A stretch of 64,000 nt of DNA from Liolophura sinensis (GCF_032854445.1 NC_088302.1:46784521-46848520), one strand, 5' to 3'. Shown: positions 51,516-64,000, counted from the stretch's first letter. A program made the numbers and translations. Notes: generated by a model not told the origin, from the sequence alone.

Positions 51516-53324
51516 ATACCATAAATCTGATTTCATGGAAAATAGTTTTATTTACACAATTAGATTATTATAAATATCAATACAGTTCATCAGGGCAGTC
51601 ACATCATGTAAAATTATGCAGAAATTATCACAGAAATAAAAAAAATTAGAGCAATTCCCCAAACTAATAATTTGCAAAAAATCTGAAATATACTAGCACT
51701 TGATAATAGCAACACTTTTGTGCAAGAGCAAGTATTCAGGAGTTTTCTAAATCAAAATCAAGATCACATCGCTAAAAGTCACAAGTATGACAGATGTGCA
51801 GCCTCCTATACAGAGCAATTAAACTCAAAGTCATTTGAATTATTAATAAGGATGCCTTACCACATATATACCAGAACATGCACGATAACTTGTGAACACA
51901 GGAAAGGCTAATGCAATACAACATTCTGCACATCTTCAGAAACATGATCATAGCGATTTTCACCATTATAAATTACACATTATGTTTGAATTCACCTGTC
52001 TGGAGAATCATTAATTTACCTAAAATTATCTCAGCTGCAAAACACACATTAATAACTTATTAAAAATTAAAATGAAAACAACAAAATAGGTAAAAACCTA
52101 TATTTTGAAAATAAAGTAGAGATGTAAACTTTGTCACACTGTTACAAGCTTAGATTAGCTATAATACACATACATATAGAAGTACTTACCCGCTGATTAT
52201 AAATGAGTTAATCCATCATACATGTATGTTTCTAGTCTTATATCTTTAAGGGAATGGTGCAATTTTAAAGATTAAATAAAATCTGTGCAATCTAAAATAG
52301 AACTCTGGCTTAAATATGTTAACTATATGTACATTGTCAGCTAAATATACACAAAAATGCAGCCTTTCAAGGCTGATAAGATCAAACAGCACCTATTTAC
52401 TTGCATACAACTCTATTCTTACCTGTCCTGTAATGAGATGATAAAGGCTATTTGGCATTAAGATAATTTCAGATGAAATGCCCTCGCACAGAATATCATG
52501 TCTTAGCACTGCCTTTCTGCCCTAGATTATCTCCCTTTCTGCTTAAAACAGCAGATATAATTCTATGAATAGGTTATCATTCACTTGTTCAGACTTTTAC
52601 GAGTCTTATTTTTAAAAGCATGAAATATGTATGATGAAATTGAAAGCAATTCTTTTGTAGAACAGCTCTTAATGTACTTCTCAACCTCAGTAAGAATTCT
52701 TGTAGGCACTAGAGAATTAATTTATCTTAAAGTGCCAAAAGATGGAGTCAGAATACATATACCAAACAGAAGGATGACAACAAAAAGACTATACCATGTA
52801 ATCATCAGTGAAAATTTACACAAACAAATAGAGACTTACTCCGTTTTTAAAAATGTTCCTTGGTTCACCCGTCTCAGAGTCTGCTCTTACCCTAGCCTTA
52901 ACAGGAACAAACAACTGATGAAAATAGTGTCATCTGAACTTCAATGACACAACTGAGACTTCAAAATGAAGATCTTAGTGGTGCTTTCAAGTGTTTTCAA
53001 CCAAGCACTATGAAGGTCAAACTTGCTTTATTTCAATGGCCCAAGAAGTTAAACGTGTAATATAAACAGTGGATATTTCTTGAACATAATTTCAATTAAA
53101 TCTGGCCAGAAAAAACTGTGAGTGACATAATCTCTATATGCAATCTGTCCCTGATATTTTCTGTACACCTTGTGTTAAAGCAAACCCTCCTCCCCTCACC
53201 CCCCCCCCTCCCCGCCGGACCCCAAGCAAATATAAGCTAACCTGAAAGACTATTACTGTGTAACTAAAGCAACTAGCAACTACATGTTCCTGTAACCTCA
53301 ACACCTGCTACCTATGTACATGCA

Positions 53325-53735
53325 AAAGGTAGCCATATAAATACCTACATACATGTATAAGGCAGCCACTTAAATACCTACATACATGTATAAAGTAGCC
53401 ATATAAATACCTACGTACATGTATAAGGCAGCCACATAAATACCTACATACATGTATAAGGCAGCCACTTAAATACCTACATGTACATACATGTATAAGG
53501 TAGAAATATAAATACCTACATACATGTATAAGGCAGCCACATAAATACCTACATACATGCATAAGGCAGCCACATAAATACCTACATACATTCATAACGC
53601 AGCCACTTAAATACCTACATACATGTATAAGGCAGCCACATAAACACCTACATTATGTACAAGGCAGCCACTTACATACCTACATACATGTATAACGCAG
53701 CCACATAAATACCTACATACATGCACAACCTTTAG
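53325..53735 (+). repeat. About 33-bp minisatellite
   Basis: A dozen units of ACCTACATACATGTATAAGG plus CAGCCACATAAAT; intergenic. It changes sharply into the next array near 53725. Confidence 0.9.
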
Positions 53736-54425
53736 CATTCAGTCAAACATGTACATACAGTCTCAGTGATATCAGCACAACCTCTAGCATTCAGCCAAAC
53801 ATGTACACACAGTCTCAGTGATATCAGCACAACCTCTAGCATTCAGCCAAACATGTACATACAGTCTCAGTGATATCAGCACAATCTCTAGCATTCAGCC
53901 AAACATGTACATAAACTCAGTGTTATCCACACAACCTCTAGCATTCAGCCAAACATGTACACACAGTCTCAGTGTTATCTGCACAACCTCTAGCATTCAG
54001 TCAAACATGTACACACAGTCTCAGTGATAACTGCACAACCTCAAGCATTCAGCCAAACATATACATACAGTCTCAGTGATATCTGCACAACCTCTAGCAT
54101 TCAGTCAAACATGTACACACAGTGTCAGTGATATCTGCACAACCTCTAGCATTCAGTCAAACATGTACATACAGTCTCAGTGATATCTGCACAACCTCTA
54201 GCATTCAGTCAAACATGTACATACAGTCTCAGTGATATCTGCACAACCTCTAGCATTCAGTCAAACATGTACACACAGTCTCAGTGATATCTGCACAACC
54301 TCTAGCATTCAGTCAAACATGTACATACAGTCTCAGTGATATCTGCACAACCTCTAGCATTCAGTCAAACATGTACACACAGTGTCAGTGATAGCTGTAC
54401 AACTCGATTGCATTCAGTCATATAC
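53725..54425 (+). repeat. 52-bp intergenic minisatellite
   Basis: About thirteen units with TCTCAGTGATATCTGCACAA, CCTCTAGCATTCAGTCAAAC and ATGTACACACAG. Same period as the SUB1 array but unrelated in sequence. Confidence 0.9.
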
Positions 54426-55726
54426 TGTAGGGCCTAAATGTAGTCAGAATAATTGCTGTGCAAACCTCTTCTGTTCAGTAACACGTGCACAGTCTCCAAT
54501 TATGCTGTCTGTCTTATAATTCATTTAATCAACATAATTAATGTGTCTGCCTTAGTCATCTCTACTGACGTACCAACACTGAGTTCAAGAATACCTGAAT
54601 ATCTTAAATTTGACACACAGCCTTTTATACTAAAGTAAATTTAAAAAATTTAAATCAGACACTCTTTTCTAAATTTAGTTACCACACCAACCCTGAAAAT
54701 ATAAGATCCCACCTCTGACTTTCTAGAGCAGTTTAAGTAAAATTCAAATGAAAATCCAGTTTAAACTGAACTAGACTGGAATAAAAAGCATGAATTGCTT
54801 AACATCTTTGTGTTAAATAAAAATAAGGGCGAAAAAAATTATATTTTAAAATTCTGTTAAATTTAGAATAGCAATATGCATACACATATGTTTTAACCTT
54901 TATCTGGTGCTTAATTGAAAACAAAAACTACTCCTTGTAACTTTAAATAATGATAATAATGATAAAATGATGGTAGCCAAGGTGTAAGCTATAACAAGAA
55001 AGAACTCTTCCCTAAAACACACATTTGCACGTATTGCAATACATAACAAGACAAACACCACGCAATATATCCTGTGACATTGTTTACATTTAAACATTCC
55101 ATGGCAAAGCTTACTTCATCACCGGCATGTCTGGTCTGTTTCTACATTATCATGTAAGTATGTAAAACAATTCCATAATTTCTATCCTCTTATATAAATG
55201 TATTGTTCAAATGCAACATTTGCTTTGGCATGGTTGGAATCTCAAGAAGTTATATTTCAATGGTAAGACAGAATAAGTCTGTAAGAAGATGCTGTGATAT
55301 GTGATAGGGTCTGAAGTGTTGTCAGGCAGTGAAAGAACAGGAATACACGTTTACATTTCTCAGCAAAGATGTAGTTTTCCTGTAAATAACAGTAAATACT
55401 GTAGTACACCCATATCATGCACTTTACAGCACTGCGTTTTAAATGTATGTTATACCGTTGTTGTCTGGACTATATCATCTTCTTTGTAACTATGTTTGAC
55501 TTGTACCTTGATTGTTAAGCAAGGCCTATTTGTCTGCAGTTGATAAGTTTAAGCATTGTGTGGTGCCTACATGTACATCTCAAAAGGATTCCTACATCTA
55601 CACCATATTTTAATTACATTAAATTCAATGTAGAACTGATGGATATATCATGAGCTGATAACAGACCTCTGATAATAATGTATATTGCAAGGTGAACATT
55701 TAGATAAACAAGCACAAACCACTCGA

Positions 55727-58700
55727 TTATTCATCTGGGTAGATTTCAAAGTCCAGTGAGCTGTTCTCTAGGTATGAGCTGAGAGGTGTAAACACCCGAG
55801 TGTGGTGCGCCTTGCTGGTTGGGCTGGTTGGACTGAATGGGAATGAGGAGGTCATCACACTGGAGTTGAGAAGCGAAGCTGTGTTAGCATTGTCAACATG
55901 ATCAAAACTGAAGATGAGGTCACTTCGGGGTCGGGTTAGTCGACCACGCTTTTCCTTGTCCTTCAGCAGTGTCTGCATCTTGTGCTGTAGACACAGAATT
56001 TCTTCCACCAGCAGACACTGCTGCATGTAACGTGCTGGAGACCCACCTCCAATTATCTCTGCTGGCTCAAGCCAGCGCAGATAGCACTGTGACCACAGGC
56101 GAATCAGAGGTGTTGAACAGTCAGGTTTCAAGACTACATGTTTATAATGCAAATTTGGCACATTTTCATACAGTTTGTGCAACTTACGAGAGTAAATCTG
56201 GCTTAGATTTGCCCCACTTGAGTGTCCGTCTCCATTTACTATTACTTTGCCACCACCTTTTCCAAACCGAGGCTTGGTACTGTTTCAGTTGGGAGTAAAC
56301 ATCGGCTTTGTTCAGGTACAGGGGGTTGTTGAAGAAAGACCTGTATTCTTTGCCAAATTGGAAGTCCCACTTCCATACAGAGGGCAGGTATATGGGTGGA
56401 ACAGTAGTCTTGGTCATGCCCACAAGAAGGCTCTTCTGTTGATGGGGGCTGTTAAAGAGGAAGGTTTCAAACAGTCCCATGTAGATGCTGTCCCAGACAG
56501 TGGTCAGATATGTCTCTGTGAAGGCGAATGAGGATGGGAATTGCTGCAGCATCTGCCAGACACAGTCCAGGAAAAGGAGGAACACTGGAGACTACAACAC
56601 AACAGGGCAACCATGATTACATAGTGGTTTGATTGAAGTTTTGCTATGTGTTCACAAAACGATTCTAGTCACACAAAGAGAGTCAGGCTTACATGGAACT
56701 GTCTTGAGTACATGTACCTCGCACACTTAGTGATGCAATACTGCAAATGGTTCTGAATGTTTTCTGTTGACAAATTATCTGGATTTCTGGATCATTGTCT
56801 TTATCAGCACTTTTGCACCATTTTGTTTTCCAAAATATGGTCCGTCACAAACACAGCCCAAAATGAAATAACAAGAAAAAAAAAAAAATTTGCAATAAAT
56901 ATTATAGGAATTACTTATTTCTAGGGCTTGGAAAAGAAGTGAAAACAGAGTGCCAGATGCATTTGCTGAACACCATATCAATAAGATACCATAAACTATT
57001 TAATGAGGTGCAGCCCTGCACTGTTACTCCATGTTTCTCACCTCCAGGCTATCAGCTGATCTTATGAGCCCACAGCGCTGCTGGAAGGGATGAGCCATCG
57101 CCACCCACTCCTTTTGTATGAGGAGCTGGAAGCCCTCCAGGGTACGAGAATTAGGGTCTAACATCAGCTGTACCAGGGAGGACACCACACAGCTGAAGTC
57201 TCGACCACCCGCCTCTGAAACAACAAGAGTCACCGTCAAGGTCAAGCTGTGTCTGGCTTGTCGGAACAACAAGTCATAGTCCAGGTCAAGTTGTGTCTGA
57301 AATGTAGGGACAACACGAGTCATCAAGGTCAGGGTCAAGTTGTGTGTAAGGTGTAGGGACAATAAGAGTCATCGTCAAGGTGAGGTGTAGGGACAGCAAG
57401 AGTCATTGTCAAGGTCAAGTTGTGTCTGAGGTGTACTACACGAAGCAGTTCCTAACTGCTCTGATCTCATCTGCACAGTGGGAATTCCTGCACACTGCAA
57501 TTTAACTGCTGAGCAAAATCCAAAGTTTCTGGTTAATATTTCAAAATGAAAATACACTTTGATCTAAAATTTGCATTTGTGTGTGTGGAAAGTGGTAGGA
57601 GTCGGGAATGGTGGATAGAATTAGAATAAATTATGAGTTTGAAAAACTGAAAATGTAATCACTCCATGATGATGGGCCATACCATTGACGGAAGAAGTCA
57701 GCATTACTCTGAAAATTATAATCTAGAAATACTGCATTGTGATCATCTTATAACCAATAGGCCAGATTCCAAGAAAATATAAAAATTACATAAAGTTCAA
57801 ATGAAAAAGGGTGAAAAGTTAGTTGTAATTATAGTTTAAAATATTTTTCAACTTTGTTTTAAGGAGAAAAGAAACTTGAAAATAATGTTTTCATGGTGGG
57901 TATTTAGAACCACCTCTTGGTATATATCGTCTTTGCGTAACAGTGTATTAAATGAGGATGTAACACATGTTAAATACATGGTATATATGTATTTGCACTA
58001 GAATTTGGCCTTTTCAGCTCAAAAATGTGTTCAACCTGAATTTTTATCATATTTACATTTTTAATATATTCACAAATATTACCATAATTCAGATTAAATG
58101 CAGGTGTCTGGCTATGAACAATAAATTTATTAGACATTTATCACATCCTTATATTGAAAATTGTTATTCAAAGACAATAAATACCAAAAGGTTGTTCAAA
58201 ATACCCACCATACAGAAATATTTTCCAATACCCTTTAATCCTGAAAGAAAAAATCTAAAAAAATATTAAAGACCATATTCGCAAACAAGTTTTCCTGCTC
58301 TTTCATCTGATTTCGGCATCATTTTTATGTTTTCTTCTCCTTCAAAGGTTATGCAGGTTACAGTAAAATGTGCATGAGAGATTAAAAAAGAGAGACTCTT
58401 GTTATTATCAGTGATGGAGAGATTAACTCCAGTTGCATTACCCTTCAATATCACAGTTCTCTCATTTTCCTCCATTTCTTTTGTTGCACTGACAGCTAAC
58501 AGCAGACAGGACTGGACGCTCTGTAACCACTTGGTGTTCTCAAGGGAGCTAAACCAGGTCAGGTCTGTGCTCCAGAAGTCTTTTTCAGAATCTGCAGGAT
58601 AATTTATTGCATTTTAAAATCAAAGAACATTTGAAATAAATGATAAATGTATCTTTAACTTTTTAAAATAAGATTTAAAATAAGAAGCTTATAAGCATTA

Positions 58701-61700
58701 AGTTTGATTGGTAAAATATAAAACTATTCAAAGCAAACAAACATTCTAGGATTTTAAAGCCATAAATCTGAGGACAGGTTTAGAAAACAATCACAGCATA
58801 AAGTGAATTTAGCTTCAACCATGGCATAAGGTCTGCAATACTATCTGATTTCTTTTTTTCCTCGTAAATGCATGTAAAATGAAAACCCACCTCACTTCCT
58901 TAATATGAGCACTACACAACCAACTGTTTGAGGTACAAAGTGCACATACTATAATGTCTTGAACCTACCTATGACGACCAGTTCTTTTAACTTCTCATAA
59001 CTCCACTGCAGATCTCTCAAGGTAGGGCATTCCTTACTCAGATCAAACACAGTGGGTGTGCGGCCCCGGGAATGGGTCAGCCGGACTGCCTCCACAGCTC
59101 TATTATAAACCAGATCTCAAATGGTGAAGCAAGAAGAACTGAATGATTGACGGACTGACTGATTGGTGTCTAGCACCTTTTTTGAGACAGCCACTGAGAA
59201 AGAGTAAACGGGACTGACTTCACTCATTACAAGTATTTGAAATTGCAAAGCTGCAAATTCTTCACTGCTTTTGCTAACAGTGGTAATAATATACAAACTG
59301 ACTGATTGTGACTTCATATCATACAGGTATTTGGGGAAATCATTGAAAAGCATATGTATATGTACAACACAAAGGTTACCTAGACTCTACTTCTGTCATT
59401 GTGGTATCACTCCTCAAGCACGACATCCTCACCAGCGATGCACCGTTCACAAACGTGTATGACCATGTCTGCAAAGGGAACAAATGAGTGTTATTAGCAA
59501 AGAACATCAATAGTGCAAAAATAACAAGCAAGCAAACATTTAAATCATGGGACTACTCACACCAAGATGCACAACTGTTAGTCTGTAACAAACTCAGTGC
59601 TCATGATTAACAAAGAATTAATCTCAGGCACCTTGAATATCATTTTTGTTTTGTTTTTGTTTCTTTGTGTTTTGTTCACACTTCAGTTTTCGATTTATTT
59701 TAGTTACTTAATAAAATTCTATGGTGTACTTGTCCTTATGGTCCATCCTTACAATGTTGCAAGATAGCGATGTGAAACCAAGATTATCCACCTTAATTTT
59801 CACCTAGAGAAAAAGTGTTTGTAATGTTTACGAGTCTAAACACTACTCATGCATAACAAGCAAGCTACTCCAGTATTAAATAAGTTGTTTGAAATGAAAG
59901 AAGATTTTGTGACATCACTGACAAAACGTATCACTCATACTGACTTCACTTACTGGTGGTCTGTTATCCACAAAATGTAATGTGTCACTCTTCATGACAG
60001 ACACAGGTAATTTTGCCGGCATGGTAAAACTTTCAGGTAAACTGCAAAATACAAGGAAAGGTTTAAGCTGTACTCAAGAATACACATCAGTTCTACAATG
60101 GTTATAAGGCTAAAAAGTTCAGGAAGACTGAGGGAGCACGAATGAACACGGTTCAGTTTGCTTGTGTGTTTGTTTGTTTACAGTCAGAATACAGATGTAT
60201 ACACACATATAATAAAGAAGATATTAGTATAAACATTTATTATAAACAAGTGTTTAAATGACTGCAAGGTGGTAATAAAGTCTGGGTGGACTTGTTCTAT
60301 CCCGTTATAGTAACATGCAGATGTATATATAGTAAGTATAACGATAGAAGAAATACAAGTTGAGACTTTAAGTCACGAGGTTGGAAGTGTTTGGAGAGGG
60401 CGAGGAGTGGTGGTGGTAGAGGGCGAGGAGGGGTGGTGGGGGAGGGCGAGGAGGGGTGGTGGGTGAGTGTAAGGAGGGGTAGTCGGTGAGTGTGAGGAGG
60501 GGTGGTGGGAGAGGCTGAGGAGAGGTGGTAGGTGCGGTTGAGGAGGGGTGGTGGGTGAGGGCAATTATTGGTGGTGTGTGAGTGTGAGGAGGGGTGGTCG
60601 GTGAGTGTAAGGAGGGGTGGTGGGAGAGGCCAAGGAGGGATGGTGGGTGAGGGTGAGGAGGGGTGGTGGGTGAGGGCAAGGGTGGTGGGTTAGTGTGAGG
60701 TGGGGTGATGGGTGAGGGCGAGGAGGGATGGTGGGAGAGGGCGAGGAGGGGTGGTGGTGGGACAGGGCGAGGAGGGGTGGTGGGTGAGGGTGAGGAGGGG
60801 TGGTGGGTGAGGGCGAGGATGGCAGGAGAGGGCAAGGAGGGGTGGTGGGTGAGGTCAGGACTGGTGGTGGGAGAGGGCGAGGAGGGATGGTGGGTGAGGG
60901 TGAAGAGGGGTGGTGGGTGAGGGTGAGGAGGGGTGGTGGGAGAGGGTGAGGAGGGTGGTGGGTGAGGTTGAGGAGGGTTGGTGGGTGAGGTCGAGGAGTG
61001 GTGGTGGGAGAGGGCGAGAAGTGGTGACGGGTGAGGGCGAGGTGTAGTGGAGTTGAGGGCGAGGAGTAGTGGCGGGCAAGGGCGAGGAGGGGTGGCGAAT
61101 GAGGGCAAGGAGGGGTGGTGGGAGAGGGCAAGGAGGGGCGGTAGGCGATAGCGAGGAGGAGTGGCGGGTAAGGGCGAGGAGTGGTCGCAGGAGAGGGCAA
61201 GGAGGGGTGGCAGGTGAGGGCAATGAGGGGTGGTGGGTGAGGGCAATGCGGGGTGGTGGGTGAGGGCAAGGTGGGGTGGCGGGTGAGGACGAGGAAGGGT
61301 GGTGGGTGAGGGCAAGGTGGGGTGGTGGGAGAGGGCGAGGAGGGGTGGTGTGTGAGTGTGAGGAGGGATGGTGGGAGAGGGTGAGGAAGGGATGTGGGTG
61401 AGGGCAAGGATGGTGGGTGTTCAAAGCTCTGCCCAATTTTGTCAACCCATAAATCTGGCGACTGTCATATAACAAAATATTTTGGGGTATGGTTTTAAAG
61501 CATGATCAAATCAAAAGACAAAACAATTTAAAAATAGGATGAAAATTCACACATCTGGAAATATGTACTAGAATGTCAATGTCAGAAGATCAAGTACATG
61601 TTTGTGACTTAATATCTCAAGAATTATGCATGCCAACAGCCAATCCTCAAATGGTATAGCAGAAAATAGTACATAAATCAAAACTCTTCATATAGGTGTA

Positions 61701-63403
61701 AAATTCTTACTAGTCATCAGTACAGATATATTGTCTGAACAGCATTATTATCTTGCTATGAATGATGGACAAACACATAAATATGATGGTACAATACTGT
61801 ACATGTATATTAAATCCATCTCACAGCTGTTAGCCAAGTTCAAGATATCTACAACTGCTTATTTATAGGACACAACATGGAATCAAAAGGGTCATTGTTA
61901 TATATTCCACTCCAGGTGTGGGTGGGTCATCATAACGTAAACAGGTTTTCATTGAAAGGTTGAACTGACCAGTCACAGAGGTTGAATCGTTCGTTGACCT
62001 GTGTGACTTCCCAGCCTGTGATACCTCCCAGTCTGTCTAGCTCCCACTCCCAGTCAGATGGTGCCATGTACAGGTGATTTCTGCCATCAGAGTCTACAAC
62101 AACAAACACGGGCAGCGTTAATATCACAAACAGCTCTATATCAAAGACAATGTTTGCATCAACAGCAACAATCAACTAAGCTAATATGTAAGTAAAACAC
62201 AATGATCTGTGGAATGGTCTGGTGTTCTGCTGCTATACTCCAAATGTAAAATTTAACTTTCGTTGACATTCTAATTACCTATCTGATTGGAGTGTTACAC
62301 CGTATTAAAGAATATTTCACTTAGGCAACAGCGACCAGCACTATGATGGGAGGAAATCAGGCAGAGCGCACTGGAAACCCATCAACATCTGCGGGCTGCC
62401 GTGACTTGAATCAAGGACGAAGAAGGACGGAAGAAGAAGGATAGAAGAAGGACAATGGATTTTTTTTACCATAGTTTTCCTACATGTAAAACTGCCTACA
62501 TCATGTTTTCACCTTGTACCATTTTTATGCAAATGTACTGACTAAACAAAAATGACACAGTTCTGAGAGATGTCCAATGTTAATTACATTCACAAAACTG
62601 CTTCCAGAGATCATATACTCACTTTTAAAATTAGAATTCCTTCCATACTCCATAGCAAAGAGTAACTGGGGCCGGTTGGGGAATCCAAATGCTGTAATAG
62701 CATTGAGAATCTGACAGAAACACAACATAAAATGAAAGCATCTGTATACAAATGAAGTACCATTATAAAGTATGATACATCAGATCCATCAGTGGTGCAT
62801 TTCAACCAGAGGAAAAGCACACTCACACACTTGTTTTGATAGGCTTGTCTTCTTTAGAAAAAGCCTTGCTTTTATAAAGATGACAAACATTATAGTCACT
62901 GAGGAAGTTGTAGGATTTGTCAAATGCACAGAGTGATAAGTTATTATTAAACTTAGTGCTGAAATTTTTTATCAAGTATCAGGCACATTATTTTCACAAT
63001 CCTTCAAATAAACCTGCTCAGGTGTGTCCATTGTACCGAACTATTGCAGGCACAGATCGCAGAAAATATTTTAATCTAAATGTACATGTAATTAAACCTT
63101 GGTGCCGATACCTCAGGGCTTGTTGACAAATACTGCATGTAGGGCATAACAGATATACATGTAAGTAAGCACTAGTAATAAATCACACAATGATGGGAGG
63201 GTTGTGATTTACACTGGCCAGTGAGGTTTCCTCCACTCATAAGTCTGACTGCCAGGACGCTATAAGAATTTTTTTCATTTTATTTTTAACCAGCATTAAA
63301 GATGACATATGAAGAACTAAATTAGTCATGCAATGCTAAATGTTACCTTTTTATCTTCTCCAGCAGGGGTACGTACTAACCCAAATCTGTGAAGCCTAAA
63401 GTC
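55727..63403 (-). CDS. MTMR10: Myotubularin-related pseudophosphatase, MTMR10/11/12 group (5' end outside window)
   Basis: Exons on the minus strand: 63347-63403 (DFRLHRFGLV), 62623-62710, 61970-62093, 59954-60041 (ends FVDNRPP), 59380-59468, 58969-59099, 58442-58591, 57042-57214 and a last exon 55727-56591. All junction phases agree down to 56591. In active myotubularins the P-loop is HCSDGWDR; here the spliced sequence reads LKEAGGRDFSCVVSS, with no catalytic cysteine, so it is a pseudophosphatase that probably scaffolds active myotubularins on phosphoinositide membranes. Downstream blocks (LIQKEWVAM, FLLFLDCVWQ, FLFNSPHQ, CYLRW, SSFPFSP near the C-terminus) fit the MTMR10 type best. In the last exon the frame changes between about 56290 and 56180 with no phase-consistent intron, suggesting a one-base error or a real frameshift. 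The 3' part ends EIYPDE before the stop at 55727. Confidence 0.88.
57215..57445 (-). repeat. Minisatellite abutting the MTMR exon 3' splice site
   Basis: Five imperfect units of 34-48 bases, sharing GACTCTTGTTGT- and CAAGGTCAAGTTGTGTCTG-type words, run up to the acceptor before 57214. The last unit supplies the polypyrimidine tract and CAG of the real site; others carry acceptor-like CTACATTTCAG or CACCTCAG. Confidence 0.7.
60365..61420 (+). repeat. Kilobase purine-rich G-tract minisatellite in an MTMR intron
   Basis: About forty units of a 24-base GGGGTGGTGGGTGAGGGCGA-type repeat, almost all G and A plus T on the plus strand. The transcribed (minus) strand is C/T rich. Runs of GGGG, GGG and GGGG close together make quadruplex or triplex structure plausible. 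Minus-strand open frames of 280-315 codons here (PSPTTPP-type) are repeat artefacts. Confidence 0.93.
62276..62400 (-). mobile_element. 5'-truncated SINE in MTMR intron
   Basis: 3' end and part of the body, diverged (CAACAGCGACCAGCACTATG). Confidence 0.75.
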
Positions 63404-63581
63404 CTGCAGAGAAAAAAAAAAGAGAGATAAGAATGAAAGAAAGCATGAGCCTGAAATGTTTAACATTTCAAGATTAACGTCAAAATATTAGTCACATTTA
63501 ATAATTAGTGTATTAGTCACTTGGCATCAAGAGGGTTAAAACCGTAGCTTTTACATTTATGTGGTGATGAATATTTACTTA

Positions 63582-63690
63582 TCTATTTGATTGGTGTTTT
63601 ACACCGTACTCTAGAATATTTCACTTATATTTCACTTGGTGGGAGGAAAGTGGACAGAGCTAGTGAGAAACCCACGATCATCCGCTGGTT
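63582..63690 (-). mobile_element. 5'-truncated SINE near the right edge
   Basis: 3' end plus a deleted body, in the intron upstream of the first visible MTMR exon. Confidence 0.72.
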
Positions 63691-64000
63691 GCTGGCAAAG
63701 CGCGTGATGAATAGACTCCCAAAACCCATGTACAATTGTGAGTCTATAGCAGTAGATAATTTGATTGTTTACCCCATGCGATATCAATTTTCACTCATAA
63801 CACAGTCTATTTTTACGAAAGAAGGATACCTGGCTTTCTGGGAAGAGAACCCTTCCTATGTGTGATAAACAGGTTTGAATGTCATCCAGGTCATACCTGT
63901 GGAAGACACGTGGTCTTCACCAAAAGTAATACTAAGCAAACAACCCCATGGGTGCCGTTAACTACTTAGTGTCACCATGACCCCATGAATAATGAGATTG

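Larger units (their letters stand above)
48072..55720. other. Interval between SUB1 and MTMR genes
   Basis: The first part probably holds the SUB1 3' untranslated region; an AATAAA occurs at about 50064. Beyond it are SINEs, three minisatellites, a TA repeat and C-rich runs (53190-53220). No further coding exon was recognised. Confidence 0.5.

Noticed and set aside
52627-52947. 106-codon plus-strand frame
   Set aside because: No recognised domain, no splice context and surrounding sequence is ordinary AT-rich intergenic DNA; composition is close to random.
60368-61475. Several minus-strand frames of 200-315 codons rich in Pro, Ser, Thr and His
   Set aside because: They are all frames of the G-rich 24-bp minisatellite inside an MTMR intron, with no splice or domain support.

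Overview
This is a 64 kb stretch of animal nuclear DNA: AT-rich, intron-rich, full of interspersed and tandem repeats, with no bacterial-style gene packing. About fifteen copies of one tRNA-derived SINE, other short repeats of the kind common in molluscan genomes, many GTACATGTA-type words and a decayed LINE reverse-transcriptase fragment make a lophotrochozoan, probably a mollusc, the best guess; this is inference. Genes were rebuilt by hand by joining open segments at GT/AG sites and requiring reading phases to match.

Region 1 (1-18.7 kb, minus strand): three tandem paralogues, here called C (1-7242, cut by the window edge), B (9572-14220, first exon unresolved) and A (15301-18696, complete, 275 aa). 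Each encodes extracellular EGF-like modules, one transmembrane segment and a short tail. B and C also carry an unrecognised beta-rich domain of about 160 aa and a Thr-rich stalk. In C the stalk has grown into a 1.4 kb exon of 24-base repeats. Exons of identical size (183, 123, 211 bp) and mostly phase 1-1 introns show they arose by duplication.

Region 2 (19-25.4 kb): no gene seen; an 18-bp minisatellite and SINE copies. Region 3 (25.4-32.8 kb, minus): complete nine-exon sorbitol dehydrogenase (352 aa) with catalytic and structural zinc ligands. Region 4 (33-36.3 kb): no gene seen. Region 5 (36.4-48.1 kb): a SERF gene (minus, 61 aa) and a SUB1/PC4 coactivator gene (plus, 116 aa), head to head across a probable shared promoter near 38.7-38.9 kb. 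Region 6 (48.1-55.7 kb): probable SUB1 3' flank, several minisatellites and SINEs. Region 7 (55.7-63.4 kb, minus): the 3' two thirds of a myotubularin-related pseudophosphatase (MTMR10/11/12 group); its 5' exons lie beyond the window.

The most unusual signal is that several intronic minisatellites are built from an exon edge plus its splice site. About 44 copies of a 52-bp unit in SUB1 each repeat the last 24 or so bases of exon 3 with a GT donor. In sorbitol dehydrogenase an 83-bp exon end plus donor occurs three times, and a 41-bp donor-like repeat follows another exon. In the MTMR gene a repeat sits against a 3' splice site. These are potential arrays of decoy splice sites; in the two donor cases I could read, use of a decoy would put a stop codon in frame.
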